Part shown: positions 24,838 through 35,874 of the stretch, piece after piece | Layout: each line of letters starts with the position of its first letter | How positions within the stretch are numbered: position 1 is the first letter of the stretch | NCBI GenBank assembly: GCA_905250025.1 | Contig: CAJNOJ010000049.1 | Span: 434,001-498,000, forward strand | DNA from: Adineta ricciae | Lineage: Eukaryota > Rotifera > Eurotatoria > Adinetida > Adinetidae | DNA: 64,000 nt | Reading direction: 5' to 3' | The notes under the pieces: model-generated | Database searches by the model: none | What the model was told of the DNA's origin: nothing | The model's input: the letters and a program-made list of their open reading frames with translations, nothing else | Program-made: the position numbers and the translations under genes

Positions 24838-25386
24838 GAGAAAATTGAATTATTTCGTTCGTTTAATAGAAATGCTCAAATTGACAAAATACATTTACTG
24901 TTGGTTGTTATATTAAATTTTAATAAATCAATTGCAATCATTGACCACAAAATTTCAGTTATTATCACATAACATCTTATTGTTTTAGAAGGAAAGTTCG
25001 AAGCTTGAAATACGAAACTGTTTCCGAGCAACTACGTCAAATCAAAATATTTGCAGATGCAATGGGTAACAATCAATATAGAATCCAATTTTTAAGTACC
25101 GTACAACCAGGAGAGTTTAAAAATTAATAATAGTTTTCGTTCAATATTGCGCCATCTACCACTGCGTTTGTAGTTCTCTTGACGTTTCACATAATTCCTA
25201 CCAATACCGTTTCATAAGTCATTTTTGTCAAAACTAGTCTGAATCAATGTGTAGCCTCTCCTCTTTACATAAATAGTCGAGTATTGTAAACGATTGGTCG
25301 AAGGACGTTCCCGATTATTCATTTTATTATTTCTTCTATCGAAGTTCTTTTTACCCAGTAACTCGTTCGCTACAGGACTGTGAACA
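24838..25386. other. Intergenic, no supported gene
   Basis: Contains AATAAA near 24921 after the glycosyltransferase. The remainder up to the GTPase start shows no exon I can support. Confidence 0.45.
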
Positions 25387-26393
25387 ATGTCTGTAATCTT
25401 CGAAAAGTAAGTCCTAAAAATGTGTCACATCGACAGAAGGTAGTCATATTAATATTTTTGTTCTTAGAAATCGTCTGTATCAAACATTGGTTATTGGCGA
25501 TAAGGGTGTGGGAAAATCAAGTTTTGCATTTGCCAATGCTGTATGTATAACATATGACTTTTTCATTTTATCGTTTTCGTCTCGCCTTAGAATTCTGTTT
25601 TACCAAGAGATCTCGTCAATTTTATGCATTTCCAACAGGTAAGTCTGTTATCAAAAATTAATCCTAAGAAACAATTTTCTTCAGGCAACACATACTTTTG
25701 AGGCGAATGGTAAACCTGTTGAACTCGCCGTGGTAAGTGTCTCATCTATTTCTGGCATAAATATGTGTAACTTATATTTTTAATATCAATCGGTCTAGTG
25801 GGTTCCTTTAACCGGCCGAGCATATGATTGTACTCGAAGTAACGTATTTAAATTTAGTAGTTGGCAGCTTTCTAAACTATTTCACATAGGAGCCTCATAT
25901 AAAAATGTGCATGGGATATTTATTGTCTATGATGTAACGAAGCGAGTATGAGCACAGCGTATTGCGAAGAGATTTTGAAAGAGTCATTCATTTTTTGTAG
26001 GAATCATTTAACCACTTGCAAAGTTGGTTAACAGAAATTCAACAATGGAATGGTGGAAACGCCCAGAAAGTCATCATTGGAATGAAGAATGATTTGGTGA
26101 ATCAACGGGGTGTCAGCTTCCAAGAAGCCAAAGTAATTTTGAGCCGGAGAAACACAAACGAAGATATTATTCGATTTTTGTTTAAGCAATACGCTGCTTC
26201 ATTGAATATTCCTATGTTTGAAGTGTCTGCACATGAACATGACTTCATCGATATTATATTCAAAACTATGATTTCCTATATTCAGCCTGGTACAGAACTA
26301 AATCAATTTGAGATTTCAACTGATTTTAATATATTATCTAGATATACATCTCACTTTGATACGTATTCGTTCGGAACACTCCGTCGCTGTTGA
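25387..26393 (+). CDS. Divergent Rab/Ras-like small GTPase
   Basis: Six exons (25387-25406, 25468-25540, 25591-25638, 25685-25732, 25799-25945, 26001-26393) join to 242 residues. The P-loop GDKGVGKSS is intact, and the fold order of Rab proteins follows: HGIFIVYDVTKRESFNHLQSW, then the G4 and G5 regions. Key residues are changed: the WDTAGQE switch II is WVPLTGRA (no Asp, no catalytic Gln), the NKxD motif reads GMKNDL and SAK reads SAH. GTP hydrolysis by the usual mechanism is therefore unlikely. The last exon could instead splice at about 26361 into a 26396-26562 exon, giving an acidic tail. No prenylation CaaX or CC motif is seen. An acceptor lies 11 nt before the ATG. Confidence 0.75.
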
Positions 26394-26562
26394 AAGGAAT
26401 ATGCAGGATCAAGGTCATCAAAATGCTGCAGAGGGTGAACATGCTCATAGAGAGATTGGCATCGATGATGTTCCTCCTGTGGTAAAAAGTTGTGATATAG
26501 ATGATGGTGAAATGGAACGCGCTATACTGGATCTTCCAACCGAAGATAAAAAGAACAACTAA

Positions 26563-27064
26563 ACCGTCCGAACAGATATTACATCAATTGTTTTTTCAGC
26601 AATATAACAAGTAAATTTGCAATGAAAACATTCAATTTTTATTTACAATGTACATTCAGATCCCATCGAATGTTTTCGCTTTTTCTCTCAAGCTTTTTTC
26701 TGTACATTTGATTTATTCACCAGCAAAGACAATATTTCCGTCAAATTTCTATGTTTCTTTTTTATTTAATTTATCCTCGCACCAACAAGCTCAAAAGGAA
26801 GAAGTAAGCTCATATTTCGTGTTGTGCAAAAACCACTTTTTCTGTGTAAAAACTGAATGTGAATGTCAATAGTCGAGTGTATCTCTTTGTAATGAGGAAA
26901 GATCAAACAATGAAAAAAACCTCTGATACCAATGTCGTGTGATTTAAACTTATTCAACGCCGTTTTCTGAGAATTGCTATTTCCTTTTGTTTTTTATATT
27001 TGGAATTGACCTACTTTTCCACAAAAATAAATAATTAATATAGAAGACAATTAATTCGTTGCAT
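26563..27064. other. Intergenic, T-rich, no supported gene
   Basis: Open frames here (26648-26872 and 26766-26957 on opposite strands) overlap each other and lack motifs. Confidence 0.4.
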
Positions 27065-27410
27065 TTAACAAGGACTACTTAGGTAAAAACGTGGTCGTGG
27101 ATCTTTCGTATGCGATCTCAATGTATACACTGGTATCGATTATTTCGTGATTAGATATTATAGTCGCATTTTCAAGACAAGCGTTTATAGAATGAAATAT
27201 CTACGTACCGCGATCTGTGCCACGAGTAATGCTGAAACTAAATGATGCCGTTTAGTAAAGGAAAAATGTAATCATGTATTACGACAAGTATCTCGATACA
27301 TACGTGATCATATAGTGAGTTAATATCTAAAAATGAGTAAATCCTAGACAATATTCGACAGGTGATTCAATAACTAGAATGTGGTTAATGTATTCACTCC
27401 ATGTAATTAA
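27065..27410 (-). CDS. Possible terminal exons of an unrecognised minus-strand gene
   Basis: On the minus strand, a chain of small pieces with GT-AG borders stays open: about 27410-27360, 27326-27304 (23 nt), 27237-27209 (29 nt) and 27129-27065, ending in TAA. It reads LITWSEYINHILVIESP, then a hydrophobic stretch, then SITRGTDRGVYTLRS and a C terminus PRPRFYLSSPC. The protein-like flow across three introns is the only support. The exons are very small, and the 5' part would have to lie under the start of the next plus-strand gene, so this may be a remnant. I do not recognise the family. Confidence 0.3.
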
Positions 27411-27635
27411 TCCTTCAAGACATTTATTTCAAAATAATCAAAGTAGATCATGACGCAAAATATGTTTTGATGTTTTGACATAAATCCGTGATATTTCTGT
27501 ACAGTTCGGGAGAAGAGGAAGTAAAACATGCGCATCGGACACACCTCAATGATTTTCGTGATATTTTTTACAAACAATCAGCATACATATTTTATGTCAT
27601 TTTCATTGACTAAAATAGTGTACACGAAAGATAAT

Positions 27636-28696
27636 ATGTATTCCAATGGACTCACATACAGATTTTATCCATTTTTAAATCAGTATCATTATTCTCAATC
27701 ACGAAGAGATCGAAATCCAATAAAAGATGTGAGTATAATGAGACCGTATTCGTTACCAAATGGTCATCTATCAAATTATGTCGATTTACGTCGATGGATG
27801 ACACCTGTCGAACATCAACAAGACATGAATACTTGGTCTGATTAACTTTCTTTTTCAAAGAATCTCATTCGAGTTGATTCAAATACTTTTTAGTTGTGCA
27901 AATGCATTTGCTGGAGTGTGTGAATATTTGATTAAATTGAATTCGGGTCGTCACATTGATGTCTCCCGTTTGTTCATTTATTATAACGCACAAATAATCG
28001 GACAAAAAACAAGACATGTTCGAGATGCTGGATCCGAACCAAGAGACATTGCCTTAGGCTTGAGAAAATATGGAGTTTGCGACGAACGTACTTGGCCTTA
28101 TGATCAAAGTTTGTTAAATACAGAACCATCAGCTAGAGCTTATGAAGAAGCTTCAAAGTACACTGTGGTTTTATTGAAAGTACCATTTGGTGTCAAACCA
28201 ATTTTAAGATGTTTACATAATAAAATTCCAGTGGTTGTCAATATTAAAATGATTGAAAATGCTGGCGAAGAAGTTAAATACAACCATGGAATTCTATCGA
28301 TTCCTCGTTTGGATAACACTTTTATTCTCAGAACAAACTCACATGCTGTTCTAATTGTTGGCTATGATTTACATAGAAAATTATTTATTGTACGAAATTC
28401 CTGGGGAAACGGATGGGTTAGTGTAGTTTTGTTTCATCTTCTTCTTTTATTAATTTCCTTGTTTATATGTCTAGGGCGATGATGGATATTTTCGCATACC
28501 TTTTGATTATTTGAATGAACCTCGTCTCACTCATTCCATTGATGTTCAGGATGGTCTGTGGACCGTTCAACATATTTCAACCCGAAAGAATAAACTTCCA
28601 ACTGTACGTCGACTTATGATATCAGATAATCCACTACCACAACATCATAGAGGACATGTTCATCAACGAAGACATCATCACAAACACTTTTATTGA
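27636..28696 (+). CDS. Papain-family (C1) cysteine peptidase without classical propeptide
   Basis: Exons 27636-27835, 27894-28416 and 28475-28696 join to 314 residues. The oxyanion Gln62 (EHQQDMNTCC), catalytic Cys68, His217 (NSHAVLIVGYD) and Asn235 (RNSWGNGWGDDGYFRIP) are all in place, so it looks catalytically competent. The mature domain starts at about SNYVDLRRWMTPV. Only about 45 residues precede it, with no signal peptide and no ERFNIN-type inhibitory propeptide, unlike secreted or lysosomal cathepsins. The C-terminal tail is His/Arg-rich (HHRGHVHQRRHHHKHFY). The start is uncertain: the frame stays open upstream to 27528. Confidence 0.75.
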
Positions 28697-29030
28697 GTTA
28701 ATTCATTGTAAAGTTGAATTAGTTGGAATGAAATCATCAGAGACAAAACTCGTTGCAATAATCTCGACTTTCGTTTACTTTTAATATTGAATTATTCGAA
28801 TTGAATATTGGAGTAAAATAATATAAGATAAACACTTTAATTTATTTCATTTACTTATTTGAAACATATGAATTCACAATCTCTAATAAGTCATTTGAAT
28901 CTCTGTTATCTGCGAAAGATTTCCATAGACAATCATCGTCCAACTATTTATCAATTAGTGGTCAAATGTTTCATTTAGAAACGGCGTTTTATCATAATTT
29001 CAAAATAAGTTCTTGCACATGGTAAACTAC
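28697..29030. other. 3' regions of convergent protease and GPCR genes
   Basis: AT-rich spacer; no gene seen. Confidence 0.5.
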
Positions 29031-30005
29031 TTATGCGTTTCTGTTCGTAGGTAAAGTGTTGTTAAGGATTTCTGCCATTGGCAGTGCGTCAATGCGAAAA
29101 CGTTTTTTGAAAATACGAATAAAAGCCAGTCGAAAAGCAGATGACGTTGCATAGTAAATGAAAAATGCAGCCCATGTATTGAGATAAAGGAGGAAATTAG
29201 ATGCGAGGAATACAATAAATGCTTCTATCGCTTTTTGATCTTGACTTTTTCCAATTACATTTGCCGTCAATTGTTTATAGAGTGTGGTGATTGGTACAAG
29301 TTCAGCGGAAATAATATAAACAACAATTTGAGTGATTACCATACGTAAATGCTGCCGTTGTTGTTGTTGTTTTATCAGATTGTCCTGTCGAATATTCAAC
29401 TTTTGCATGTTGAAATACGCTAGACAACTAAACGTAACCATTGCTATTGGTGGTATAACGCCAGCAATGAGCATTTGATAAATTGCGAATATCAACGAAT
29501 ATACACCTGTCATAACACATTGACCAGCAACAATTGTATTCATAATTGGAATGTGAACGGCGATTAAAGGACAACAAATAACAACAGCTATAGCATATTT
29601 AATAGCATATGAGTGTTGACTAAATACTCGATGAGTTAGTTTTTGAGAAGTCATCGAATAAATATCAATTGAAGCTAGAATTGTAAATGATCTTCCAATA
29701 AATATTAATGTGTGATTGATATACATTCGTAGTTTACAATAGATAAGAGATGTCGTGGCGATTGATTTCCAAAGATTAACAATATTTGTCGTTACACCGA
29801 ATACGACAGCAAGCATATTGACAATAGCAGCGAGTAATAGATAAAATGCACATGAACTTGAACGTTGAGATCTTTGTAAGAAATAGGCGATACAAAATCC
29901 ATTGCCAAAGATACCGAGAACAATATAGACTGGAAGTACAATGTACGTTAGCTGTTCTTGAAGCGTATTCAACCTAGCGGGCAACGTAAAAGTTGAGTTT
30001 GACAT
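29031..30005 (-). CDS. Orphan rhodopsin-like 7TM receptor (GPCR)
   Basis: Single-exon protein of 324 residues with seven hydrophobic helices: TM1 has the FGNG motif (VLGIFGNGFCIAYF), TM2 has LLLAAIVNMLAVV, and TM3 follows the conserved Cys (IYCKLRMYINHTLIFIGRSF). DRY is replaced by IDIYSMT. ECL2 contains the partner Cys (AGQCVMTG), TM5 has Pro residues (VIPPIAMVTF), and a Gln-rich third intracellular loop (KQQQQRQHLR) precedes TM6. TM7 ends FFIYYATSSAFR in place of NPxxY. An N-glycosylation site is present at the N terminus (NSTF). An acceptor (CTTTTCAG) lies 23 nt before the ATG. Peptide receptors of this shape are common in rotifers; the ligand is unknown. Confidence 0.82.
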   Translation of the reverse strand: MSNSTFTLPARLNTLQEQLTYIVLPVYIVLGIFGNGFCIAYFLQRSQRSSSCAFYLLLAAIVNMLAVVFGVTTNIVNLWKSIATTSLIYCKLRMYINHTLIFIGRSFTILASIDIYSMTSQKLTHRVFSQHSYAIKYAIAVVICCPLIAVHIPIMNTIVAGQCVMTGVYSLIFAIYQMLIAGVIPPIAMVTFSCLAYFNMQKLNIRQDNLIKQQQQRQHLRMVITQIVVYIISAELVPITTLYKQLTANVIGKSQDQKAIEAFIVFLASNFLLYLNTWAAFFIYYATSSAFRLAFIRIFKKRFRIDALPMAEILNNTLPTNRNA

Positions 30006-31334
30006 GTGTTTTTGACGTGTACACAGAACTGAAAAGGAACTAATAGATATGATGAATTAAAATCAGTATTTGTAAACCGTTACTTTTGAAAGAAAAACAA
30101 ATTTAAAACTACAATTATACTTCCTCAGCGCCTCGTTAAGCTTAGAATTCCAAGGAGTACAACATGAAATTTTAAAATCTTCTTCATTCAGTGTGCTTGT
30201 CTTTAAGCACGAATCTGACAAATACATGCGTCTTCAGTTGATTAAAGGATTTCATAGCTGCAAGTTTATTTCGGCACTGTCTCTTTAATTAATCATCTAT
30301 CTCAAAGATATAGAAAATATTTAGTAAATTCACCGTATGCATGACTGAAATAACCCTGCAGACAGTATCCGATCGCATATTCTATTTGATATGATGAAAG
30401 AAGAAGTGTAGTGAAGCATATTATCATAAATATCAACAAAGTGACAGAAAAGTTTTTTTACTGTTCATATGTGAAGATGATAATTTCAGCTTGTATCAAA
30501 TCAAATAAAAGCATATTTAATTTATTGGTAAGTACTCCGTGCTACTTTAGTTGGGTTCAGACAACTTCATTCCTTAAAACAAGTACACATTGTGCTTACC
30601 TTTGATAGTTATGCGTCTCGATTGAACACAAGTTATTCCGAAGAGTTATTATGCTAAAACAAACTCAATAAAGAAAGACGTGCTAATCGTGACGTCTGTA
30701 AAGCTTTTTTTTTATTTTGAAGTATCTATAAATAAGACAGGACAATAATTATATGCAGAAAAGCTTCATAGTTTGTCGCTCCGAGAATAACGCGACGTTT
30801 TAATGAGATTTATCTGTAATGACGTTGTACTTTTCCGTACCAAAGATCAAAATTTTCTTTAATCCATCCGGACGGTAATCTCTAGTAGATTACCATTGAA
30901 TTTTCACATCGAAAAAACTGCTGTTAATCTGCATCTGTATTTAGAAAATAAGTTTCTATTCTCTATAAAAGAATACGCTTTCCATCGCAAAATAACCATA
31001 TTAAGCGCTTATAATGTACTTAATTTATTCGTTTATTGATGCGCTGGCACACGCTCACGAACACTTGAAAAAAGAACAATAACAGATTGATTTCTACATC
31101 TATAGTTAACTATAATCTTATGAAGAACAGCATTGTATAACTTTTCTTTGAAGAACATTGATCGATAAGATTAGAGCGACAACTATATTTAAGCGTCGAT
31201 AGGTTTAGTAGTGTCCCAATGATAGAACAACATAAACTACAAACTAGTTAGACTTAGTTATGGTTACTTACCGTAACACATCAATGACGATATTTGTTTT
31301 AGAATGTAATGCTCAATAATTGAAGCGATTTTAG
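30006..31334. other. Intergenic, 1.3 kb, no supported gene
   Basis: AT-rich divergent spacer between the GPCR and the F-box gene. Only scattered short frames; nothing with motifs or splice context. Confidence 0.45.
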
Positions 31335-33116
31335 ATGTTATTTCCATCATCTCTTGAACTTTTACCAGACGAAATCCTCTTGCAAATATGTCAATACTTG
31401 CGCGGTGCAGATGTTTTCTTTTCATTTTACAATCTAAATAGTCGTTTGAATACGACAATACGAGGTTACTGTCATTATGTTAATTTAACGGCTGTTTCAT
31501 ATAAACAATTCGAGTATGCTGTTCGTGATGTTCTACCACAAATCGGTCATCTTGTTCGATCGTTTGTGCTGAATGGCAATTGGGAAACGATTATTCATAG
31601 CAACTTATCGTCTATTCTGTTTGTCTCGCATTTATCTAATCTATTTCCACGAATTCGAAAATTACTTATTAAATGGTTTCAAAGTGAGAAACTTCTCTCT
31701 TTCGTCACTAGTCTTCGAGATCTTCCCGAACTTACCGAACTGGACATTCGATTTCTAAAAGGCAATGCAGTTAATTTCCTTCTAGAAAATGTTCTCTCTG
31801 CTAATCAGAATCGATTATCAATAGTATCATTCGATCATGATTCTACCGACTTAAACCTATCGGATGAGAAGGACCCAACATCCTATCCGCACATCGAACA
31901 ACTCTCTGTTAACCTTACCCTAAGTAAATTTATTCCATGTCTTTTCCGTCTCGTACCGAACGTATGGCAATTATATTTGAGTATCGATGAATTGTCTAAC
32001 GATACGAAATGTAAATCAGTGATTGTTAATTTATCACCACTTGTCCGTTTAACACATTTTCGATTACGAACGATCAATCTTTTTTGGACGTTCGAAGATA
32101 TTGCTTGTATACTGAAAGCAATGCCGGCGTTAGAGCAACTAACGCTTGATCTTCGCACGGATGATCGACGACTTGTTACGAAAGAAAATCTTCGTACTCT
32201 TCTACCTTCATCACTTCTTCGAATGGATTATTTCATTCGATATTACACTCCTTCAAAATCGGATACAAAATTCGAACACCATGATTCGTTTTCAGCACCT
32301 CATTCGCCCATTATTTCAATGTTAGATTCACCTCGTCACCGTTTTATCATTTGTACAATTCCGTGTAATCTGTACGCTGTGATTTTACCAGCAACAGTGA
32401 GCAAACAAATGCCGGAAGGTTGGAATTATATGAATCAAACGAAAGATTTACATATTTGTGATATAACATCCATCGCGGAAATACTTCTCATATTACGACA
32501 CTTTCGTAATCTGAAAATATTAACCCTCGATGCAAAAGACAAAGTACAAGTTTGTAAGTAAACTAAATCGTTTCTTAATCATTTCTAATCTAGCTTTTGT
32601 TTTCTTCATCGATTAGTAACATTGCCAGCACAGTCCCCGTCAGTCGATATCAAATTACCTTTTCTTAAACAAATTGAAGTTTCCGGTGTATTAGATTTGT
32701 CTCCTATACTTTATGGTGCACCTAACGTTGATTATTTGATTATCTACTACGATAGTTTAAAAATTTTACTGGACGATGAATCGACATTTCGTCTATTACA
32801 AACGCAACTTATTCGTATTAATATTATCGACTGGGTTGATCTCGAATCGGATCTATTGGAACGTATTGCCCAACTTCATTCACTACGTCATATTGTTATA
32901 ACACTCAAAAACCCTGAATCGGTTATCAATGCTTTTGTATTGAAAATTCTTTCGTTTTGGAAAGACAAGTCTCGTCTGTCAATTGATGTCAAAGGTTCAT
33001 TGACACCTACAGCTCCATTAGACCTTCGACAGTGGTTAATCGCTCATTCTCATATAAAACCAGAGGATTCGTTTACAGTAGAATGCAATAACAATTGGTT
33101 TGATCTTTGGTTTTAA
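31335..33116 (+). CDS. F-box protein with leucine-rich repeat-like region
   Basis: Two exons (31335-32553, 32617-33116) join in phase to 572 residues. The N terminus is an F-box (LELLPDEILLQICQYLRGADVFFSFYNLN), the SKP1-binding module of SCF ubiquitin ligases. The rest is a series of irregular leucine-rich segments (LPELTELDIRFL, FRNLKILTLDAKD, LHSLRHIVITLK) that would select substrates. A 3' splice acceptor (GATTTTAG) ends immediately before the ATG, leaving no 5' UTR from this locus. A related gene lies at 57015-58751 and a decayed copy near 59908. Confidence 0.8.
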
Positions 33117-33613
33117 TTGGAATATAGATGTGCTTTTTCCACTGTTGTATTCACTTACCCTCTCGATTACATAACGAGAATTCACACCAGAATAATCATC
33201 TTCAAGCAGTTATTGTAAAGTTTTGTTATTGATGATGATAAAATTGATTGTTTTTGAAATATTTTATAAATAAAATTTGAAAAACACAAAGTTTGAAATC
33301 ATAGCGATTGACGAAATTGTTAACGATCTGGGTGGTATTATGAGTAAAAACAATGGAAACAAATAAAGATTACAAAGATATGCACATCTCTATTAAATTG
33401 AGTTTGTTTTACGGAGAAAAAACAAAAATGTATTTGTAGAACTTCTGATTACACTGCTCGAATACGCTAGAAATTATTGCCGTCATCTTCATTGGCAAAA
33501 TCATTCGGAATCTGATATCATTTACCGCAATTCATTTCTCAATTGCTTCTATTAAAACTGATCTGTTTTTTTCGAGAGTGAAACATGAGATATTGTGATG
33601 TTCGTTTTTGTTG
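33117..33613. other. Intergenic
   Basis: Contains AATAAA near 33270 downstream of the F-box gene. The rest is AT-rich with no supported exon; it may include the 5' end of the next gene. Confidence 0.45.
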
Positions 33614-35119
33614 ATGTATTTGATTAATTATATTGAAAATAATTTTCATATGGCTTTATGTAAAACAAGTCATCATAGAAAGAATCGAATTTACTCGGTG
33701 CATCCAAAAAATCTTTCTTCTTTCAGTTTTGAGAACAGACAAACTGATTCACTGTTTGACGATATGGCAGTTCGATCTCTACGTGAAAAATCCATCCGCG
33801 TACGTCGAATTACAAGAAAAACATTGATAAAAGCGAAAACTCGACAGAAGACAAAGAAATCTTCTCGGTCAGCTCGGTCATTGATCACATCTGATTTATT
33901 GAAACAAAATACTCGTGTTATCCATATTCTCTCTACTGAAAAGGCAACATTATCAGCTAAAAAGAACAAAGTGAAACAGAATCATTCTCGAACAACGATA
34001 CATGATCAAGTGCAGATATCTAACGAGTCCAAACAAAATCATGTTAATCAATCGAGAAGGCATAGAACTGACAAGCCGGAACAATCGCACAATATTAACG
34101 ATGAGAATCTCGCTCTTCCAAACTCACCTTCTGAGAAAAGCTCGCTCAATCATACACATCACGCTGTCCCATCATTGACAACTGCATTTCAATTCAATCA
34201 AAAGGTATGTTTAGTTTTATATGCGAATGTTCTCATTCAGTTCTCATGTAGAAGAATCAGCCAAAATTATCGTCTCCGATCAAGACGTCTTTATCTACGA
34301 GAATAAAATGCAGTAAAAAACCATCGGTGTATCCAATAATTGAACACCCAGAAGAACCGTTGAAGAAGTATGAAACAACATCGTCGATTATTTTGACGTA
34401 TGCATTGTCATTTTTTGTAGAAAGAAGAAAAAAGCACGTGTCGCACCATGGAAAATCCTTTTATGTAGTATTCTCTCGTGTTTACTTCTCAGTGGTATTA
34501 TACTCGCAATTGTTATACCTTTAATTACAAGGGAAAACGGAGCACAAGCATCGGTAGCAAGTAGAGATTCACTTTAAGTTCTTTTTCTAATCTCGATCTA
34601 CTGTTCGTTAAATGTTCATCAATAGATTCAACTTCTGTATGTACTGCTAGTAATCATACAACTTGCTCGACAACTATTTATGCCAGTTCCAATAGTGGAT
34701 TTGGCTCAATTCCATACTGGACATTTGTTTCATGTTGTTACATTGCTCCAACAGTAAATCAATTTACAATTGATTTTATCAGTGAAGCTGATGACGGATA
34801 CTGGTCAATTGACGATGTTAGCGCAACACAAGGAAACGGCGAGCTTATTTCAAATGGTGGTTTCGAACATGGTATTGCAAATTGGACAGTAATAGTTTCT
34901 CCCAATGGTACATCATCAACTACTGTCGATTCATCATCAAACAATCAACACAGCGGCATGTCCTATTTATATGCTGCATCAGTGAATGCACCCGATCATG
35001 TCAAACAAACATTTACAATCATTCCCGGTGAAAATGTTCTTATTAGTTTTTGGTGGCAGTATACAGTTATGCTCGGCTCAGGAGGCGGAACGAATGATTT
35101 GACTGTAACTCTCACTTAA
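33614..35119 (+). CDS. Type II membrane protein: basic cytosolic tail plus extracellular beta-sandwich-like domain
   Basis: Exons 33614-34204, 34252-34397, 34421-34560 and 34626-35119 join in phase to 456 residues. The first 250 or so are Lys/Arg/Ser-rich and disordered (RVRRITRKTLIKAKTRQK). One membrane helix follows (ILLCSILSCLLLSGIILAIV). The outer domain has a Thr/Ser/Asn-rich start and then the pattern DGYWSIDDVSATQG, LISNGGFEHGIANWTV and VKQTFTIIPGENVLISFWW. This resembles carbohydrate-binding jelly-roll domains (NGGFExG..W), so it may bind glycans at the cell surface; that is inference. The intron between exons 2 and 3 is only 23 bp, which is suspiciously short, and the true start could be a downstream ATG at about 33650. 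Confidence 0.6.
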
Positions 35120-35196
35120 GATATTTAGTTAAAAGCAAATTTTGCCGGAAGAAAGATAAAAATTTTGAAAGATTTCATTATTTTCATACAAGTTTC

Positions 35197-35790
35197 TCAC
35201 CCATGCTTTAAACTTCTTTCAATATCACTAACAATTTTTGCTTGAACTTGGTCGAAGGACTCTTTTGTCGTATCGATTAATTCTAATCCCAAATGTTTAT
35301 TTTGTTCCAATGCATCTGTCTTTGCGTTGACATAAGCTTGCCAAACATGTCCTTCGAAGTAACCTTCGGGATCCGGTGGATCATAATTTCGACTGGATCG
35401 TCGTCGTCGACATTCCTCATACGGCAAATCAAAGTAATAACCAAGATCAAATAGTTTGGAATGTTTTGGTGATGAAACGTTAAAGATAAGAAAGCCTTCG
35501 ACTAATAAAAGATCACATTGAGAACGGAACGATTGAACGTCAGCAATAAACCGATCAGTGTCAAGTGCTTCTAAACAATCCCAATCATGATGATTGAATT
35601 CTTCTAAATGAATATGACGTGGGTCGTCGGTTGGATGGAAATAATCATCCATATGCAATGATTTCACACGTAGATGGTACTTGTTAGAAGAAAATAAATC
35701 TTCAAGAGCTTTACACATCGTGGTCTTTCCGCCATTCGTTACCCCACCAAGACCAACAACAAGTGTTGCTCCAGAAAACGAAGAGGACAT
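35197..35790 (-). CDS. NMRK: Nicotinamide riboside kinase
   Basis: Single-exon protein of 197 residues, the length of vertebrate NMRK1. It has the family P-loop GVTNGGKTT, MDDYFHP with the substrate-contacting Asp, DWDCLEALD, LLLVEGFLIFN, and the lid region PYEECRRRRSSRNYDPPDPEGY followed by FEGHVWQAY, which is diagnostic. It should phosphorylate nicotinamide riboside to NMN in NAD salvage, in the cytosol. I use the ATG at 35790 because the frame upstream encodes only a hydrophobic run starting from TTG, and an acceptor (TTTATTGTAG) ends 11 nt before this ATG. A divergent gene starts 84 bp away. Confidence 0.92.
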   Translation of the reverse strand: MSSSFSGATLVVGLGGVTNGGKTTMCKALEDLFSSNKYHLRVKSLHMDDYFHPTDDPRHIHLEEFNHHDWDCLEALDTDRFIADVQSFRSQCDLLLVEGFLIFNVSSPKHSKLFDLGYYFDLPYEECRRRRSSRNYDPPDPEGYFEGHVWQAYVNAKTDALEQNKHLGLELIDTTKESFDQVQAKIVSDIERSLKHG

Positions 35791-35874
35791 TAAATATAAT
35801 ACTACAATAAAAAAGAAAGTAGCAATGATAAGCATTTTCATCGAATTACAACTCAATCATAAACAAGATCAGAT

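Noticed and set aside
30874..30894. Perfect 8-bp inverted repeat GGTAATCT-5 nt-AGATTACC
   Set aside because: An arm of this length is expected by chance about once per loop size in a window this long, and nothing around it suggests a function.
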